This document shows, one piece after another, positions 32,451 through 42,763 of a stretch of DNA of 64,000 nucleotides. The DNA is from Nannobrachium achirus (Eukaryota; Chordata; Actinopteri; Myctophiformes; Myctophidae). The notes under the pieces were generated by a model. The model saw only the letters and a list, made by a program, of their open reading frames with translations. It did no database searches and was not told where the DNA came from. The DNA is taken from contig OY997656.1 in NCBI GenBank assembly GCA_963921795.1, forward strand, positions 55,188,338 to 55,252,337, in the 5' to 3' direction. Numbering within the stretch: the stretch's first letter is position 1; every line of letters starts with the position of its first letter. Position numbers and translations under genes: made by a program.

Positions 32451-33534
32451 GTAAGTAAAATGTACAAACTTCCATTGAACTGTCAATTATTAGTACAGTA
32501 GTATTCAGTCTAGGAGACAGTTGTTGCTATTGAAAGAATGTTCTATTGACCAATCGTTTTTTTTATTTATTTTTTTAAGTCCAGGGCATTTTTTATTTGA
32601 TTGCACTGTTTATGTAAGTATAAATTAAGCATTAGATCGCGAGAACTCAGGAAATGCAGTGTTCACTTGTAACACAGTAATTGGAAAATGACCAAGAAAT
32701 ATGCCATTTCTTGGCATACTCATTTGGAAACTGTCAAAATAGATTTGACAGGGCCAGTGACCTACCCTGTGGGCCATGAGCCTGTAATAAAGCTTATATA
32801 TTGGCTTATAACACACATTCAAACCTTAGAGAGGACCCACCAGCAGTGCACCATACCATGCGGCCGTCGCCACTGTCAAGGCGGTATGCATTTAATGTCC
32901 GATCGTTGGTGTAAAAGCCTGTGTATCGTTGGTGTAAAAACTGGGAAACGGTGTCCAGAACTGGCACTGAGTTAAGGCAGGATGTGGCATATTGGGCCAA
33001 GGACCTCATCACAATAATACACTCTGGTACAGACAAGGAGAGGCAGTACGTCCTGGCGAACTCCTCCATCACTGTCCTCCTGAAAGGCCTAGCTGATTGG
33101 CGGTGAGATCGTCCCCCATGCGATCTGGTACCCTGTTGGGTGCCAAATTCTACAAGTTTATTAAGAAGTGTGATGGTTACATTTATTATGGACTTGAGTC
33201 AGACATCTGCAAGTACACTGAAAGAAATGATCCTGATGTCCAGTAGATGTAACATAATTAAATATTTTAAAAGTTACAATAACAAATCAAGTTTACATAA
33301 ATATGTCCAGTATTATGTGAAATATCACTTGTTGAAAATACAAGAATAAGTGCATTTATTCCTCAAATAGCTTTATTTACTTAAAACCAACCAATCTTGT
33401 TCAGTACACAAATTCAACTAATACAATCACATAATATCTACAGCCAAACTCAACAATCAAAACAATTTCTACAGGCAATGAACATCTGTAGAATTTACGA
33501 CCCTGAAACACGTGATCTCCAACTAGCTTCTCAA
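32451..33534. other. Unassigned AT-rich region
   Basis: A frame at 32985-33106 (KERQYVLANSSITVLLKGLA) looks protein-like but is isolated. Otherwise nothing recognised. Confidence 0.4.
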
Positions 33535-33691
33535 GAAGTCACGCCCCTTCCAAAAAGTTTGGAGTTTGGAGAAGAAAGAGAAGACCGCACCGTCGCCATT
33601 ACAGCTACCGCAGCTATACGTTTTATAACTTCAAGGTAAGGATTAAATTAGCTTACAAGCTTTGCATTTGATTGAGGTTCAGTTCCGCAAG
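33535..33691 (+). other. Exon-like segment, copy 1 of a local duplication
   Basis: AAGTTTGGAGTTTGGAGAAG through CGTTTTATAACTTCAAG/GTAAGG is repeated at 35700-35800, where it has an extra CGCCTCGCGACAGAG. Both copies end at the same GTAAGG donor-like site and continue identically into the start of the GC-rich inverted repeat. Could be a duplicated 5' exon; no protein family recognised. Confidence 0.5.
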
Positions 33692-33985
33692 TGTTTTTAG
33701 GATAGTTTTTTTCTTGAAACAGCGGTGGCATGTTCCTAGCTATTAGGCGGCGGTCGGTGCCTCTCGGGGCGCCGTCGCGAGCCGCCACCGCCCGGCGTGC
33801 GTCCAGAGTCGTCGCCGCCGGCTCGCGGCGCCCGGCCCCGCCGAGCGACGGCCTTCCCCGAGCAGGTTGGGCCGGCCGCGGTGGCGGCTCGCGACGGCGG
33901 TGACCGCCGCCTAATAGCTAGAACATGCCGCTGTTTTTTCTTTTTTCTTGCTGTTTCAAGAAAAAAACTATCCTAAAAACACACG
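33692..33985. repeat. Long inverted repeat with CpG-rich core
   Basis: The left arm (GTTTTTAGGATAGTTTTTTT, then AACAGCGGTGGCATGTTC, CTAGCTATTAGGCGGCGGTC) is mirrored on the right to about 33980. The core (33748-33915) is extremely GC- and CpG-rich (GCCGCCACCGCCCGGCG). The second copy of the left arm at 35850-35915 stops where the core would begin. Confidence 0.85.
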
Positions 33986-34574
33986 CGGAGCTTACAAGAG
34001 TCGTCTAAATGTCATTGTTTTGCTGTGGGTATAACGTTGAATTGTTTTTGACGAGGGAAGTTAATTAGTTTGTAGTTTTTGCGCCTAAATCCCATGCCTT
34101 TGTGTTATGTAAGTGTGACTTATAATGTCACGCATTGAGCAATGCCCTAGTTACACTATGGGTGTTGCCCTGTTTAAATCCTATGTGAAACAGTTTTTTG
34201 AACAATGTTGGCCAAATTTCACAAATCGAACCCTTTTGATGTGCCTCTACCCCAACCATCTACAACATATCTACACAAAAAAGGGTTTTTAGCAAGGGTT
34301 TTTTGTCCAGAAACACTGCCAGTTACCACCCACAAACCAATCTAACAGGTTGTGAAACTCATTGATCTTGAGATTGTTTTTGTCCCAGTATTGTTTTGTG
34401 ATTGATGTTACAATTTACAGTCAACAGAAGGTGTAGCAACATGGTGGCCACAATACAACAATACAAGTCCAGTCTTCTACTGATGGTAACTTTGCAGCTA
34501 CCAGTATGGTCTAATGATTAATGAATGTTCCAATCTAGTGTTCTGTAATAACAATAAGTCATGTTCCCCCTTTC
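33986..34574. other. Unassigned sequence
   Basis: No gene or clear repeat seen. Confidence 0.5.
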
Positions 34575-34830
34575 CTCCCAGGTTTGACCCTTGAGGTCAT
34601 TGCAGGGACGTCTTCCAAGGTCAAATGGACCCCATTCTGCCAACTGGTCCACTGGTGATTTTGCACACGTCACCCACCCACTCAATTTGGCTGTCATGTT
34701 TGACCTTTCCTACACTGATGGAGTCCTCACAGGCCTCTGAGGCGATGTAACACTCGGTCTCCAAGCCCAGCTGTTTGAGCACAACGTACCCTGTTGCAAT
34801 GCCATCAAACAGACACAAACACCCTCAGTG
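34575..34830 (-). pseudogene. dnmt3-like methyltransferase fragment, copy 1
   Basis: The minus strand reads [50 protein letters not shown] and, after a frameshift, EWGPFDLGRRPCNDL. These align in order with motif I (FDGIATG), the following strands and the catalytic PCN motif of DNMT3 de novo DNA methyltransferases. Bases normally between FDL and PCN (a V-I-G-G-S equivalent) are altered. The rest of the domain is missing. It has no introns, so a retrocopy is likely. Which dnmt3 paralogue cannot be decided. Confidence 0.85.
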
Positions 34831-35639
34831 ACCAGCGCTGTTGAGAGTGAGCATGAGAGTGCGAGAGAGACTGCAAGAGTGTGCAAGAGACATGGTCAGA
34901 GAGCGCACGAGGGGTAGCTACGGGAATTGTTTGTCTCTCACACCACAGTACAGTAGATATTATGAATGTAGAAGTACGTACAGTAGGTTGTAATCCATAT
35001 TGTCCATTTTCCTATTTTAGTCCCAGACGGCCGAGGGAGCCGAGGGACGACTGGGATTTAGTTCCGAAATCAACCACCAGGTGGAGCAGTTGAGTTTTCT
35101 CCAAGAAAGGTTAACAGGGTTAACAGGGTCTGTTTGTAGTTATTTTTTTGTATTTATTTTCCGTGAGTTCTTTTTGAACTGAAATTGTAATTATTTGTCT
35201 AAATGTAAATAAAATTGCCCTTGCTTAAATGGAGATTGTTTGTATATATTGTTGAAATCCGAGCCAAGGGAATCCACAACCCCCAAAATCAACTGAACTT
35301 AAAATAAAGGGATGAGCCCTGGCCCTGTAAGTATTGTGTAGGTTGCATTATTTGTGTTATGTATGTTCCTTTGTTTTGTACATTCCTTGATTTGAATTGA
35401 TTGATAATTAAAAATAAAAATAAAAAACGCTCCTATGATGCGAACTAGCAGACGGCCGGCGGCGTTGCCATGCAGTGGCACGTCCGCGGTGGCGAATCGC
35501 TGCTGAGGAGCACACAACCAAACCCAGAACAAAACGGAAGAACTGCTCATGCCCTTCGCCTCCTCCCCTCCTCTCAATAATAAGCTACACTTTTATTATG
35601 TTTTAATGTCTATACTGACCTTGTCATATCTACCATTAG
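34831..35639. other. Region with a possible terminal exon
   Basis: CCTATTTTAG/TCCCAGACGGCC at about 35020 begins a short frame ending at 35091, followed by a UTR-like stretch with AATAAA at 35208. This could be the last exon of an unrecognised plus-strand gene. The rest is AT-rich. Confidence 0.3.
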
Positions 35640-35915
35640 AGGACGCGGGCATGAGTGCCTCTTTTAGATTAAGGTTATGGAGCTCGTCAACGCTCAAAAA
35701 GAAGTTTGGAGTTTGGAGAAGAAAGAGAAGACCGCACCGTCGCCATTACAGCGCCTCGCGACAGAGCTACCGCAGCTATACGTTTTATAACTTCAAGGTA
35801 AGGATTAAATTAACTTACAAGCTTTGCATTTGATTGAGGTTCAGTTCCGCGAGTGTTTTTAGGATAGTTTTTTTCTTGAAACAGCGGTGGCATGTTCCAG
35901 CTATTAGGCGGCGGT
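35640..35915 (+). other. Exon-like segment, copy 2 of the local duplication
   Basis: Carries GGTTATGGAGCTCGTCAACG (also at 38640), then the AAGTTTGGAGTTTGG segment and GTAAGG donor shared with 33545-33650, then the left arm of the inverted repeat. Confidence 0.5.
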
Positions 35916-36057
35916 GTACAGTTTATTATTCATTTATTTTTTTCCTGAGAAATTAGGTGATATTGACATTAGGTGACATTGACAATACATTAAATTATTC
36001 TTCAACATTGTATTTAGTTGCTCACCGAAAACAACCGATCTACAAACTTGCAATGCC

Positions 36058-36232
36058 AAACATGAATTTGGCCGTCATGTTTGACCTTTCCTACACTGAT
36101 GGGAGTCCTCACAGACCTCTGAGGCGATGTAACACTCGGTCTCCAAGCCCAGCTGCTTGAGCACAACGTACCCTGTTGCAATGCTATCAAACAGAGACAA
36201 CACCCTTGGTGACCTGCGCTGTTGAGGGGCTC
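36058..36232 (-). pseudogene. dnmt3-like fragment, copy 2
   Basis: Minus strand: [11 protein letters not shown] and, one frame over, [20 protein letters not shown]; then [19 protein letters not shown] after a further one-base insertion. Motif I has Ser for the first Gly. Nearly identical to copy 3, which begins a few bases later, so the two are a tandem duplication. Confidence 0.85.
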
Positions 36233-36236
36233 AAAT

Positions 36237-36460
36237 TCAAATTTGGCCGTCATGTTTGACCTTTCCTACACTGATGGAGTCCTCACAGACCTCTGAGGCG
36301 ATGTAACACTCGGTCTCCAAGCCCAGCTGTTTGAGCACAACGTACCCTGTTGCAATGCTATCAAACAGAGACAACACCCTTGGTGACCTGCGCTGTTGAG
36401 GGGCTCAAATTCCAAAGCACTGTTGTTGGCGAACGGCTGTTGGGACCTTGGTGGACCAGT
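36237..36460 (-). pseudogene. dnmt3-like fragment, copy 3
   Basis: Same sequence as copy 2 but extended on its 5' side: minus-strand VDWSTKVP and, after a frameshift, [18 protein letters not shown]. This matches the linker between the ADD and catalytic domains of DNMT3 (DW-S-L-FFANN-EFEPP). Two or more frameshifts. Confidence 0.85.
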
Positions 36461-37164
36461 CGACCAGCAGTGGACTGATGGGAGCCCCTGCTGCCCCAAG
36501 TGCCGTGACGCCCACTTCCGGGCCAACCTCTTGAGGCTCAACGGGATGGAGGAGGTTTTGGACATCCTCAGAGACACAAAATAGGATTTTGTAGGGTTTT
36601 AGGGCAAGGGTTTTAGGGTTTTTAATCAGGTTTTATTAGTTTTAATGTTTAATGTTTTACCTGATGTTGCAGGGTCCTCAGAGTTACTACAGGGGGTCCT
36701 CCAAATTTTGGGTTAGGAGAACTTTAGCCAAAAATAGCAGATCTAACAGCTCACAACACCTTGTAGATCAGCTATTTTCGGCAAAGAGCTTTGGTGTAGA
36801 GGGGAAACATTGCAGAATAAGTGGAGTTAAAGGTTGTCCTCCGTGGATCACACATGAAACAGCTCCATTGATCTACCTATGTCTTTAATCTTGTCAAAGG
36901 TTTCTGGGGCCACCAGGCACCAGGATGTCAACAAGGTCCTTACAAAAACACCTGCAGCAGCTGACGCCACAGAGAATGGCCACCTGTCCTGCACAACACA
37001 CACTAGGTGTTGGAGAGGATAAGGGCTGTATTAAGCGGGTAGGGTAGGATCATAGTATTCGCCACAGGGAATAAGAATTCATAGGGAGACAAGATGGAGT
37101 GTTGCTCATAGGCACACGCTTTGTTAAATGTAGCACAGCAGTTATGGCAAGTTTGTTTCAACAG
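36461..37164. other. Non-coding region with recurring hairpin
   Basis: A plus-strand frame reading CCPKCRDAHFRANLLRLNG (to 36584) opposes the dnmt3 fragment and is of doubtful meaning. The hairpin at 36728-36780 (AATAGCAGATCTAACAGCTC and complement) is a full copy with a short loop. Confidence 0.5.
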
Positions 37165-38312
37165 GCCCTCATCATGAAAGGGAGGGTTGGCGGTAAGGCC
37201 ACGGCCAAACGCCGTGTCCATCGGGAGGATGAGGATGAGGGCTTCTATAGTAAGCATCTTTTCATGATATTTGATGGTAAATTCATGATATAATGACATG
37301 TTGTATATTACTATCTGAAAGACAGTTGATTCCTGTATTCAATCACATATATGTTTCTGTTTACAGTGGAGGTGGTAAACCACTTCAAAAAATTCAATGT
37401 GTCATTGAAAACGGACCACAAGTGGAAGGACAATGCAATCAGCCAACCATGCAGGGAAGAGCGACCTCAGAGCACTCTCAGAGCATTCTGAGCTACTGAC
37501 AAAGTAGGTGGAGTTCACAAAGTTTCATATAACGACAGACTCCTGATATGTTCTTTTAACTATATCTTCTTTTCACAGATGGACTGAAGAAAACCGGGAG
37601 AGAATGCAACCCACCACGATTAAGAAACACCTCCTCGATTTTAACAAATTCCCGGAGTATCTTGAAAACAACGGTACACTTCGAAAGACTAGCCGTCTCT
37701 CCCTTAGTGAACTTTCGGGCATCAAATACGTGGTTGCTTCGTACCGCAAAGGCAATGCACCCCGCCTTGCAGAACACCGGTACGAGATCCTGCAGCAGAA
37801 ATCAGGTGAGTGTATTTGCAGTCCTACTGCAAGTTTACAGTGTCTTTGACAAACCAAATGTATCAAAACACAATGTCAGGACTTAACCTAATTGTATGCA
37901 CATCTATTTACAGATAAGGAACCCAAGATTGATCACAAGAAGACCTTTGTCAAATACACGAAAGACAATATCGGGACACTGCTGACTAAGTAAATGAATA
38001 AAGACATGAACCTGTGAAGGATTAAAAAAAACTTTCAACACACTGTGTGCAGTTTGTAAAACAATTGACTTAAAATGTTTTATCTTTTGCCTAGACGTTC
38101 CGCACCCCCTGCACCTCCCGGCGGAAAACATGACCCAGATGAAGAAATGTCCATTCTGCAGAATGTAGTTCACGAAACAATGTGACGATAAAAGACATGT
38201 TTGAATTCATACAGGGGAAAAGCCCTTTTCTTGCAAAGTTTGTGGGGTGTCCTTCACCAGAAAGGACACTTGTGGAAAACACATGAGGGTTCAGCATGAA
38301 ACAAAAAACTAA
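37165..38312 (+). pseudogene. Decayed five-exon gene ending in C2H2 zinc fingers
   Basis: Five segments with splice-like borders: 37165-37249 (after TTTCAACAG, before GTAAGC), 37367-37503, 37579-37805 (before GTGAGT), 37914-37989 and 38095-38312. They encode MKGRVGGKATAKRRVHREDE, VVNHFKKFNVSLKTDHKWKD, WTEENRERMQPTTIKKHLLD with SELSGIKYVVASYRKGNAPR, EPKIDHKKTFVKYTKDNIGT, and two C2H2 fingers (KKCPFCRM..., [16 protein letters not shown]). There is a frameshift in exon 2. In exon 5 a TAG falls inside the first finger, and a TGA sits where R(I)HTGE expects Arg, consistent with CGA-to-TGA decay. Exon 3 recalls the N-terminal helical domain of tyrosine-recombinase-like proteins, but this is weak. 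It may be the 5' part of the SET gene downstream. Confidence 0.6.
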
Positions 38313-39756
38313 CACCATACCTGGTCTGTTTCTAAGTTTAGAGGCAGGGTAAGTTATTTCATTTTTCAGTTTTAATGTAGGTGATAGGCAAGGGCCTTCC
38401 TCCAATCATGATCAAGTGGGGACAGGCCTTGGTGCGCCCCAAGGCCTGGTGGATTACAATAAGTGTCGGATGTGGCGGATTACAATAAGTGTTTTGCCAT
38501 TGCATTGCATGGCAGGCACACTTAATAATTATGTAAAAGAAAGCCAAAGCTAGAAGGGTTAGTGTTAGAGTCAGGGTTAGGGTTAGGGTATACCTGTGCA
38601 TTAGGACTGGACACCTGCCAGGGTTTTTTACAAACCTTAAGGTTATGGAGCTCGTCAACGCTCAAAAAGAAGGCGAAACCTATGTGGTGACGTTAAGTCA
38701 AAACGTCTAACAATTCCCATTGTGAGTGTCTTCATGTGGAACCTTGGTAGAATATCTGGGGTTCCTATAGAGAACCCATTACATTGAACAGCTTCTAAGA
38801 GGTTTCTGTGGTCAGGGTGAGTATGGGGACACTTTTGGGTGGGAAACTATATTGATTTGATAGGATATTGTTTGCCCAACTCCCTATCAAAGTCATTTAT
38901 TTTTCTCGCTCAAAAGTCGCAAATTCAACTTTCACCAAGTGCCTGTGGTATAATCAACTTAACAGTTTTTTTTTGCTGTTAGATTCTACAAGCCATGCAA
39001 TAAACAAGGCTTTGTTAGGGTTGTTGTTTGTTCTTTTTATTTCTGATTTCTATGATTTTTTGTTTCTATTCCTGTTAAATGAGGCGATATTAACCTTATA
39101 AACCCATTGGGGTTTTTTAAATCTCACCTGCAAACCCAAGTCGATTCATATTTGTTTCAAATGTGTTGTTTTTGTAAATAAATGTGCAAAGAAAATAAAC
39201 GAAAAATAAAATCTGGTTCTATTTGTATGTGTGGTTCTAAAGAATGGAGACAAAACGAGATACACAATAGTAGGCTACAACAATAACAATTGAATACAAT
39301 AATCCTCCTGTAACTGCAAAACAATGTTACTGCATGAAGCACATAACACTCGCTAAAATATACACAGCATAAATGTACACCATATAGCTATCTAAATATG
39401 CACATGCACAATACACAGCAATTAAATATTCACATTGATACTTATTATGGCTTTATTCTGTCTTATTAGTGTACCGTAAATTGGGGTGGGACCAGAAAGA
39501 TAAATGCACCACTATCAAATATAATCATAAGGTACCAAACTACAATGACATAGAACAGGGGTTTTCAAAGTGGGTGACGGGGCACCCTGGGGTGCCGCGA
39601 CGGCAGTCCAGGACGGCAGTCCAGGGGTGCCGCGAGATAATTTGATAATATTTGTAATTTATTTAGACACTTAAAGAAATATTTAGTATCATTTTATTTT
39701 CAGTCAGTTCTAACGAAAATTGCTATTATCTCAAAGTTTTCCTTGAAACATAATCA
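38313..39756. other. Non-coding region with telomere-like tract and hAT tip
   Basis: GTTAGGGTTAGGGTTAGGGTA-like sequence at about 38572-38590, GGTTATGGAGCTCGTCAACG (third copy of the 35673 segment) at 38640, and CAGGGGTTTTCAAAGTGGGTG, a hAT-type end, at about 39556. No gene seen. Confidence 0.55.
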
Positions 39757-39970
39757 CTAAAATATCATCACTGTCGGGCAGAAACCTCGTATCTCCAAGT
39801 TTCAAATGTGTGTACGTCTTTTGGTAAAGCCAAGCCCCTGCTTCATCATGCAAGACTGTCGCACAAAACCAGTGTGCTTGTAGATCTGCTGTTTTCACTA
39901 GTTTAGTACATTTTATAGATGATATACAAAACGAACGGTTTTGGATATAGAAGGTTTCCACCCGACAACG
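39757..39970 (+). mobile_element. MITE family B copy with half hairpin
   Basis: CACTGTCGGGCAGAAACCTC on the left and the complement CGTTGTCGGGTGGAAACCTT on the right. Only one arm of the hairpin remains (39871-39903). Confidence 0.85.
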
Positions 39971-40261
39971 ATGATATGCTATAAATATAAGGTGCTGGGA
40001 GTGAAAATTATATTGTAGGGGTTCCCTCGGATTAAAACAACTAGCCCTTACCCGTTCAAAGATATGAGCTCCGAAATGATGTGCAGTGTGTGGGTTATGG
40101 GATGTGCACTGTGCACACAGTATATGAGGGATGGAAAGTAACTTTAACTGGTGCTTGCATGCTAATATGTAGGAGCATCAATGTAAGAAATACCCGTTCC
40201 ATTTAACGGCTACAGAGATACTGTGTACCGATCTGCATGATTTTTGGACAACATCTGTAAC
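39971..40261. other. Unassigned sequence
   Basis: Nothing recognised. Confidence 0.5.
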
Positions 40262-40322
40262 AGGGCCAGAACCCCCCACCCCCCCCGCCCGCCTGCCTGC
40301 ACCCCCCCCCCCCCCCCCCCCC

Positions 40323-40369
<47 letters not shown>

Positions 40370-40372
40370 GGG
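40262..40372. repeat. Poly-C tract and (GT)n microsatellite
   Basis: A C run of about 23 (40302-40324) directly joined to about 22 GT units. Confidence 0.97.
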
Positions 40373-40611
40373 GTTTGTGTGTGATTGTGCATGGCCTGAA
40401 CAACAGCGCCCCTCCCTGTGTGACCACATGTGTGGTCACAAAAGGTGCTGTAGGCTAAATAGATATAGATACACCATAAAAATGCTAATATACAGCATAC
40501 GATTTGTGAAAGTGACAAACGGGCTTCACAGTTATGTCAGGTGTGTTCATATGCTGATGGTGATGCGATTTCAGATCAATTGCTCCAGCCACCGAGGAGA
40601 AACGCTGTGAC

Positions 40612-40652
40612 AGACAGACAGACACTCACTCACTCACTCACTCACTCAGACA
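40612..40652. repeat. (ACAG)n and (ACTC)n microsatellites
   Basis: Short tetranucleotide runs. Confidence 0.95.
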
Positions 40653-40831
40653 TTCGCAAAATTATAGTATAGATATTTATGGGGTGACCTGAGACAAAAC
40701 AGTTTGGGAACCCATGGAATACAGTGTAACAACACATGGTTGCCACACTGACAAAGAGCAATCAAACTGGATCCTTCACTTCCTAGCTGCTCAGCAAGAG
40801 ACATCATGTTTTTTTTTTATATCTCAAAGGA

Positions 40832-41735
40832 ATGGCATACAACGCATCCCACAGACTCTGGAAGAATATCAGAGATTGGTGGAGGAGACAGCCGCCGGCT
40901 GATGATTCAGATTGGGAGAGGCCGACCACAAACCGTTTCTTCTGCAACCTGTGATCACATGTGGCTAAGACTTGACCGGAACATCAGAAATTACTCCCGA
41001 CAAGATCCCGGACCCACTACCATCCACACCACCTATCCATTATAAACCGGAGTGGGAGTTCAAGGTCAAGATGGTGGAGGATCCCCCTCTTGTGCATTGG
41101 GCGATGAAGACAGATACTTCAAGCCAAGGACGTGGAATTCTCTGTGACATTATAGGAATATTGTCAGAGAGATGAACAATGCCGGAGATGGAGGCGATTT
41201 CCAACAAAGGAGACAACAGTACCGGCAGAATGTGGCAATAAGGAGGGGAGTCCTGCATGCTGATTATAATGACCAGCGACAGGAAGCAATGGCCTGGCAG
41301 GAATTGTTGGACACGTGTCAAAGATATGAGGAGGAAATACAAGAACTGCAAGTGCAGATATATGTGATCACATGTGGCTAAGACTTGACCGGTACATCAG
41401 AAATTACTCCCGACAAGATCCCAGACCCTTACCCTTACCATCCCCATCACCACCTCCACCTACACCACCTATCCATTACAAACCGGAGTGGGAGTTCAAC
41501 TATCCTTTATAAACCGGAGTGGGAGTTCAAGATCATGATGGTGGAGGATCCCCCTGAGCACCCTCCTCTCCCAGCCTGTCGCCGCACTACTTCCTCTAAC
41601 CACAGCCAGGGTCAGATGCTTGCATACCCGAGGGAAGTAGGGATGCTGCGGGGGAATGAGGTATCAATATGGAAGAAATGCATTTTGTGGGAGGTTTGGA
41701 GGGTAGGATTGTAGCAGAGTAACTGGACCTAATGT
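40832..41735 (+). pseudogene. Coding remnants upstream of the SET exon, with internal duplication
   Basis: ATG at 40832 opens MAYNASHRLWKNIRDWWRRQ then RPTTNRFFCNL. A later frame (41172-41381) reads QQRRQQYRQNVAIRRGVLHA and ELLDTCQRYEEEIQELQVQI, probably a coiled coil. A stretch starting GTGATCACATGTGGCTAAGA occurs at 40951 and again at 41364 (period about 413 bp), and AAACCGGAGTGGGAGTTCAA occurs three times. Frames are interrupted by TGA and TAG. No family recognised; it could be 5' exons of the SET gene or a neighbouring gene of the same element. Confidence 0.45.
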
Positions 41736-41758
41736 TCACATTATTTGTTTCCACAGGC

Positions 41759-42163
41759 CTTTTTGCCGCGACAGACATAAAGAAGGGACAGTTTGTCTGT
41801 GACTACCATGGCGAATATCTTACCCCTCAAGAAGGGAAAGCAAGGTTCGAACAGCAAGAGGCACAGGATTACTACTTCTTCCAGTTCAAGTACGGGTGGT
41901 TTGATGCTCAATCAGAGAGCTGCGATTGTCATCCTGGCATGAGGACATTCGGGAGGAAAATTAACCATTCCAAAAAAAATCCAAATGTAAAGCCATTTTC
42001 CTACCAGATGCTGCTGAAAGACGATCAGAGTGAGAAAGAACATGTCTTACTTTTCAAGGCTATAAAAAACATCAAAGCATACGAAGAAATTCTCTTTGAC
42101 TATGGCGTCAATCAGAGCTCATTTGGTAGGGAAGCTGCCGGCTACGACTGGTTGAATAACTAA
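41759..42163 (+). CDS. SET-domain exon, KMT5A-like lysine methyltransferase
   Basis: After TTTGTTTCCACAG the frame is open for 134 codons to TAA and reads GLFAATDIKKGQFVCDYHGE, YYFFQFKYGWFDAQSES, RTFGRKINHSKKNPNVKPFS, EHVLLFKAIKNIKAYEEILF and DYGVNQ. This follows the SET-domain order of KMT5A (SETD8): DYHGEYL, RxxNHS (cofactor pocket), and E-E-(L)LFDYG (catalytic Tyr and pseudoknot). The C-terminus GYDWLNN parallels the usual PWLKH end. A KMT5A-type enzyme methylates histone H4 Lys20. Multi-copy KMT5A-like SET genes in fish are associated with transposons, as I understand it. A polyadenylation-like AAAATAAAAATAAA lies near 42344. The 5' exons are uncertain. No damage within this exon. Confidence 0.82.
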   Translation, partial: LFAATDIKKGQFVCDYHGEYLTPQEGKARFEQQEAQDYYFFQFKYGWFDAQSESCDCHPGMRTFGRKINHSKKNPNVKPFSYQMLLKDDQSEKEHVLLFKAIKNIKAYEEILFDYGVNQSSFGREAAGYDWLNN

Positions 42164-42371
42164 ACCCTGTTCTTTTTCTTCTTCAATTTTTAAAGGAAAT
42201 GTATATTTTTATCTTTAGTTTGAAGTAGTTAAACTACTAGACTTTGGAGTAACTTCTTTTTTTTAATCTAATTTAAAAAAAAAATCTGTATATTCCTTTT
42301 TTAGTTTGCATTATTTCTGCTGTTGATTAAAGTGTGTGTGGAAAAATAAAAATAAAAAATCTTGCTTTTGA

Positions 42372-42570
42372 TTATTTGTCATTGTTTTTTTTAATAGTTT
42401 GAGTGTAAAGACGGCTCAGTCTGTAGAGTGGGTTTTTCAGGACCGAGGGCCTTATTTTCTCTTCCTGGGGGAGGTTCCTGAAAAGGCGGGACAGTGCCAC
42501 CGCCATGTCCTTTTGCACCTGCCGGGTCATGACGATGGCACTGTCCTTGTTGCGGAAAATGTCCGCTGGC
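42372..42570 (-). pseudogene. P1-related terminal exon
   Basis: The minus strand after CCCTCACTCAG reads PADIFRNKDSAIVMTRQVQK, DMAVALSRLFRNLPQEEKIR and PSVLKNPLYRLSRLYTQTIK before TAA. It aligns with P1 at 25.7 kb (Y-N-A-QKAIALSFQRLLRRMSFEERRRPSLLKNN). It ends about 20 bp from the polyadenylation-like signal of the SET exon, so the two genes converge. Open throughout this exon; upstream exons on the minus strand not found. Confidence 0.6.
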
Positions 42571-42589
42571 CTGAGTGAGGGAAAATAAT

Positions 42590-42763
42590 AATTCTGTTTT
42601 AGCTGATATTTACCAGAAAGGCTATTTGAACCATTGGGAATCTGATGAGAGTAACGATTTTTAATATAATTATCGATAAAGTATTTATTTTTATTTTCAA
42701 AAAACTGTGGCTATATAAGGCTATATAAGCCAGAGCCCTGTCATTTCTTTTCACATTTAAAAA
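42590..42763 (+). promoter_or_regulatory. Inverted copy of the 23.5-kb regulatory block and TATA promoter
   Basis: Reverse complement of the block at 23569-23659 (TTTTAGCTGATATTTACCAG, GTAACGATTTTTAATATAAT), then GGCTATATAAGCCAGAGCCC, a strong TATA box about 45 bp before the ATG at 42764. Confidence 0.6.

Noticed and set aside
36396-36584. Plus-strand 62-codon frame with CCPKCRDAHFRANLL
   Set aside because: It overlaps the dnmt3-like fragment on the opposite strand for part of its length and has no family match; kept only as a remark.
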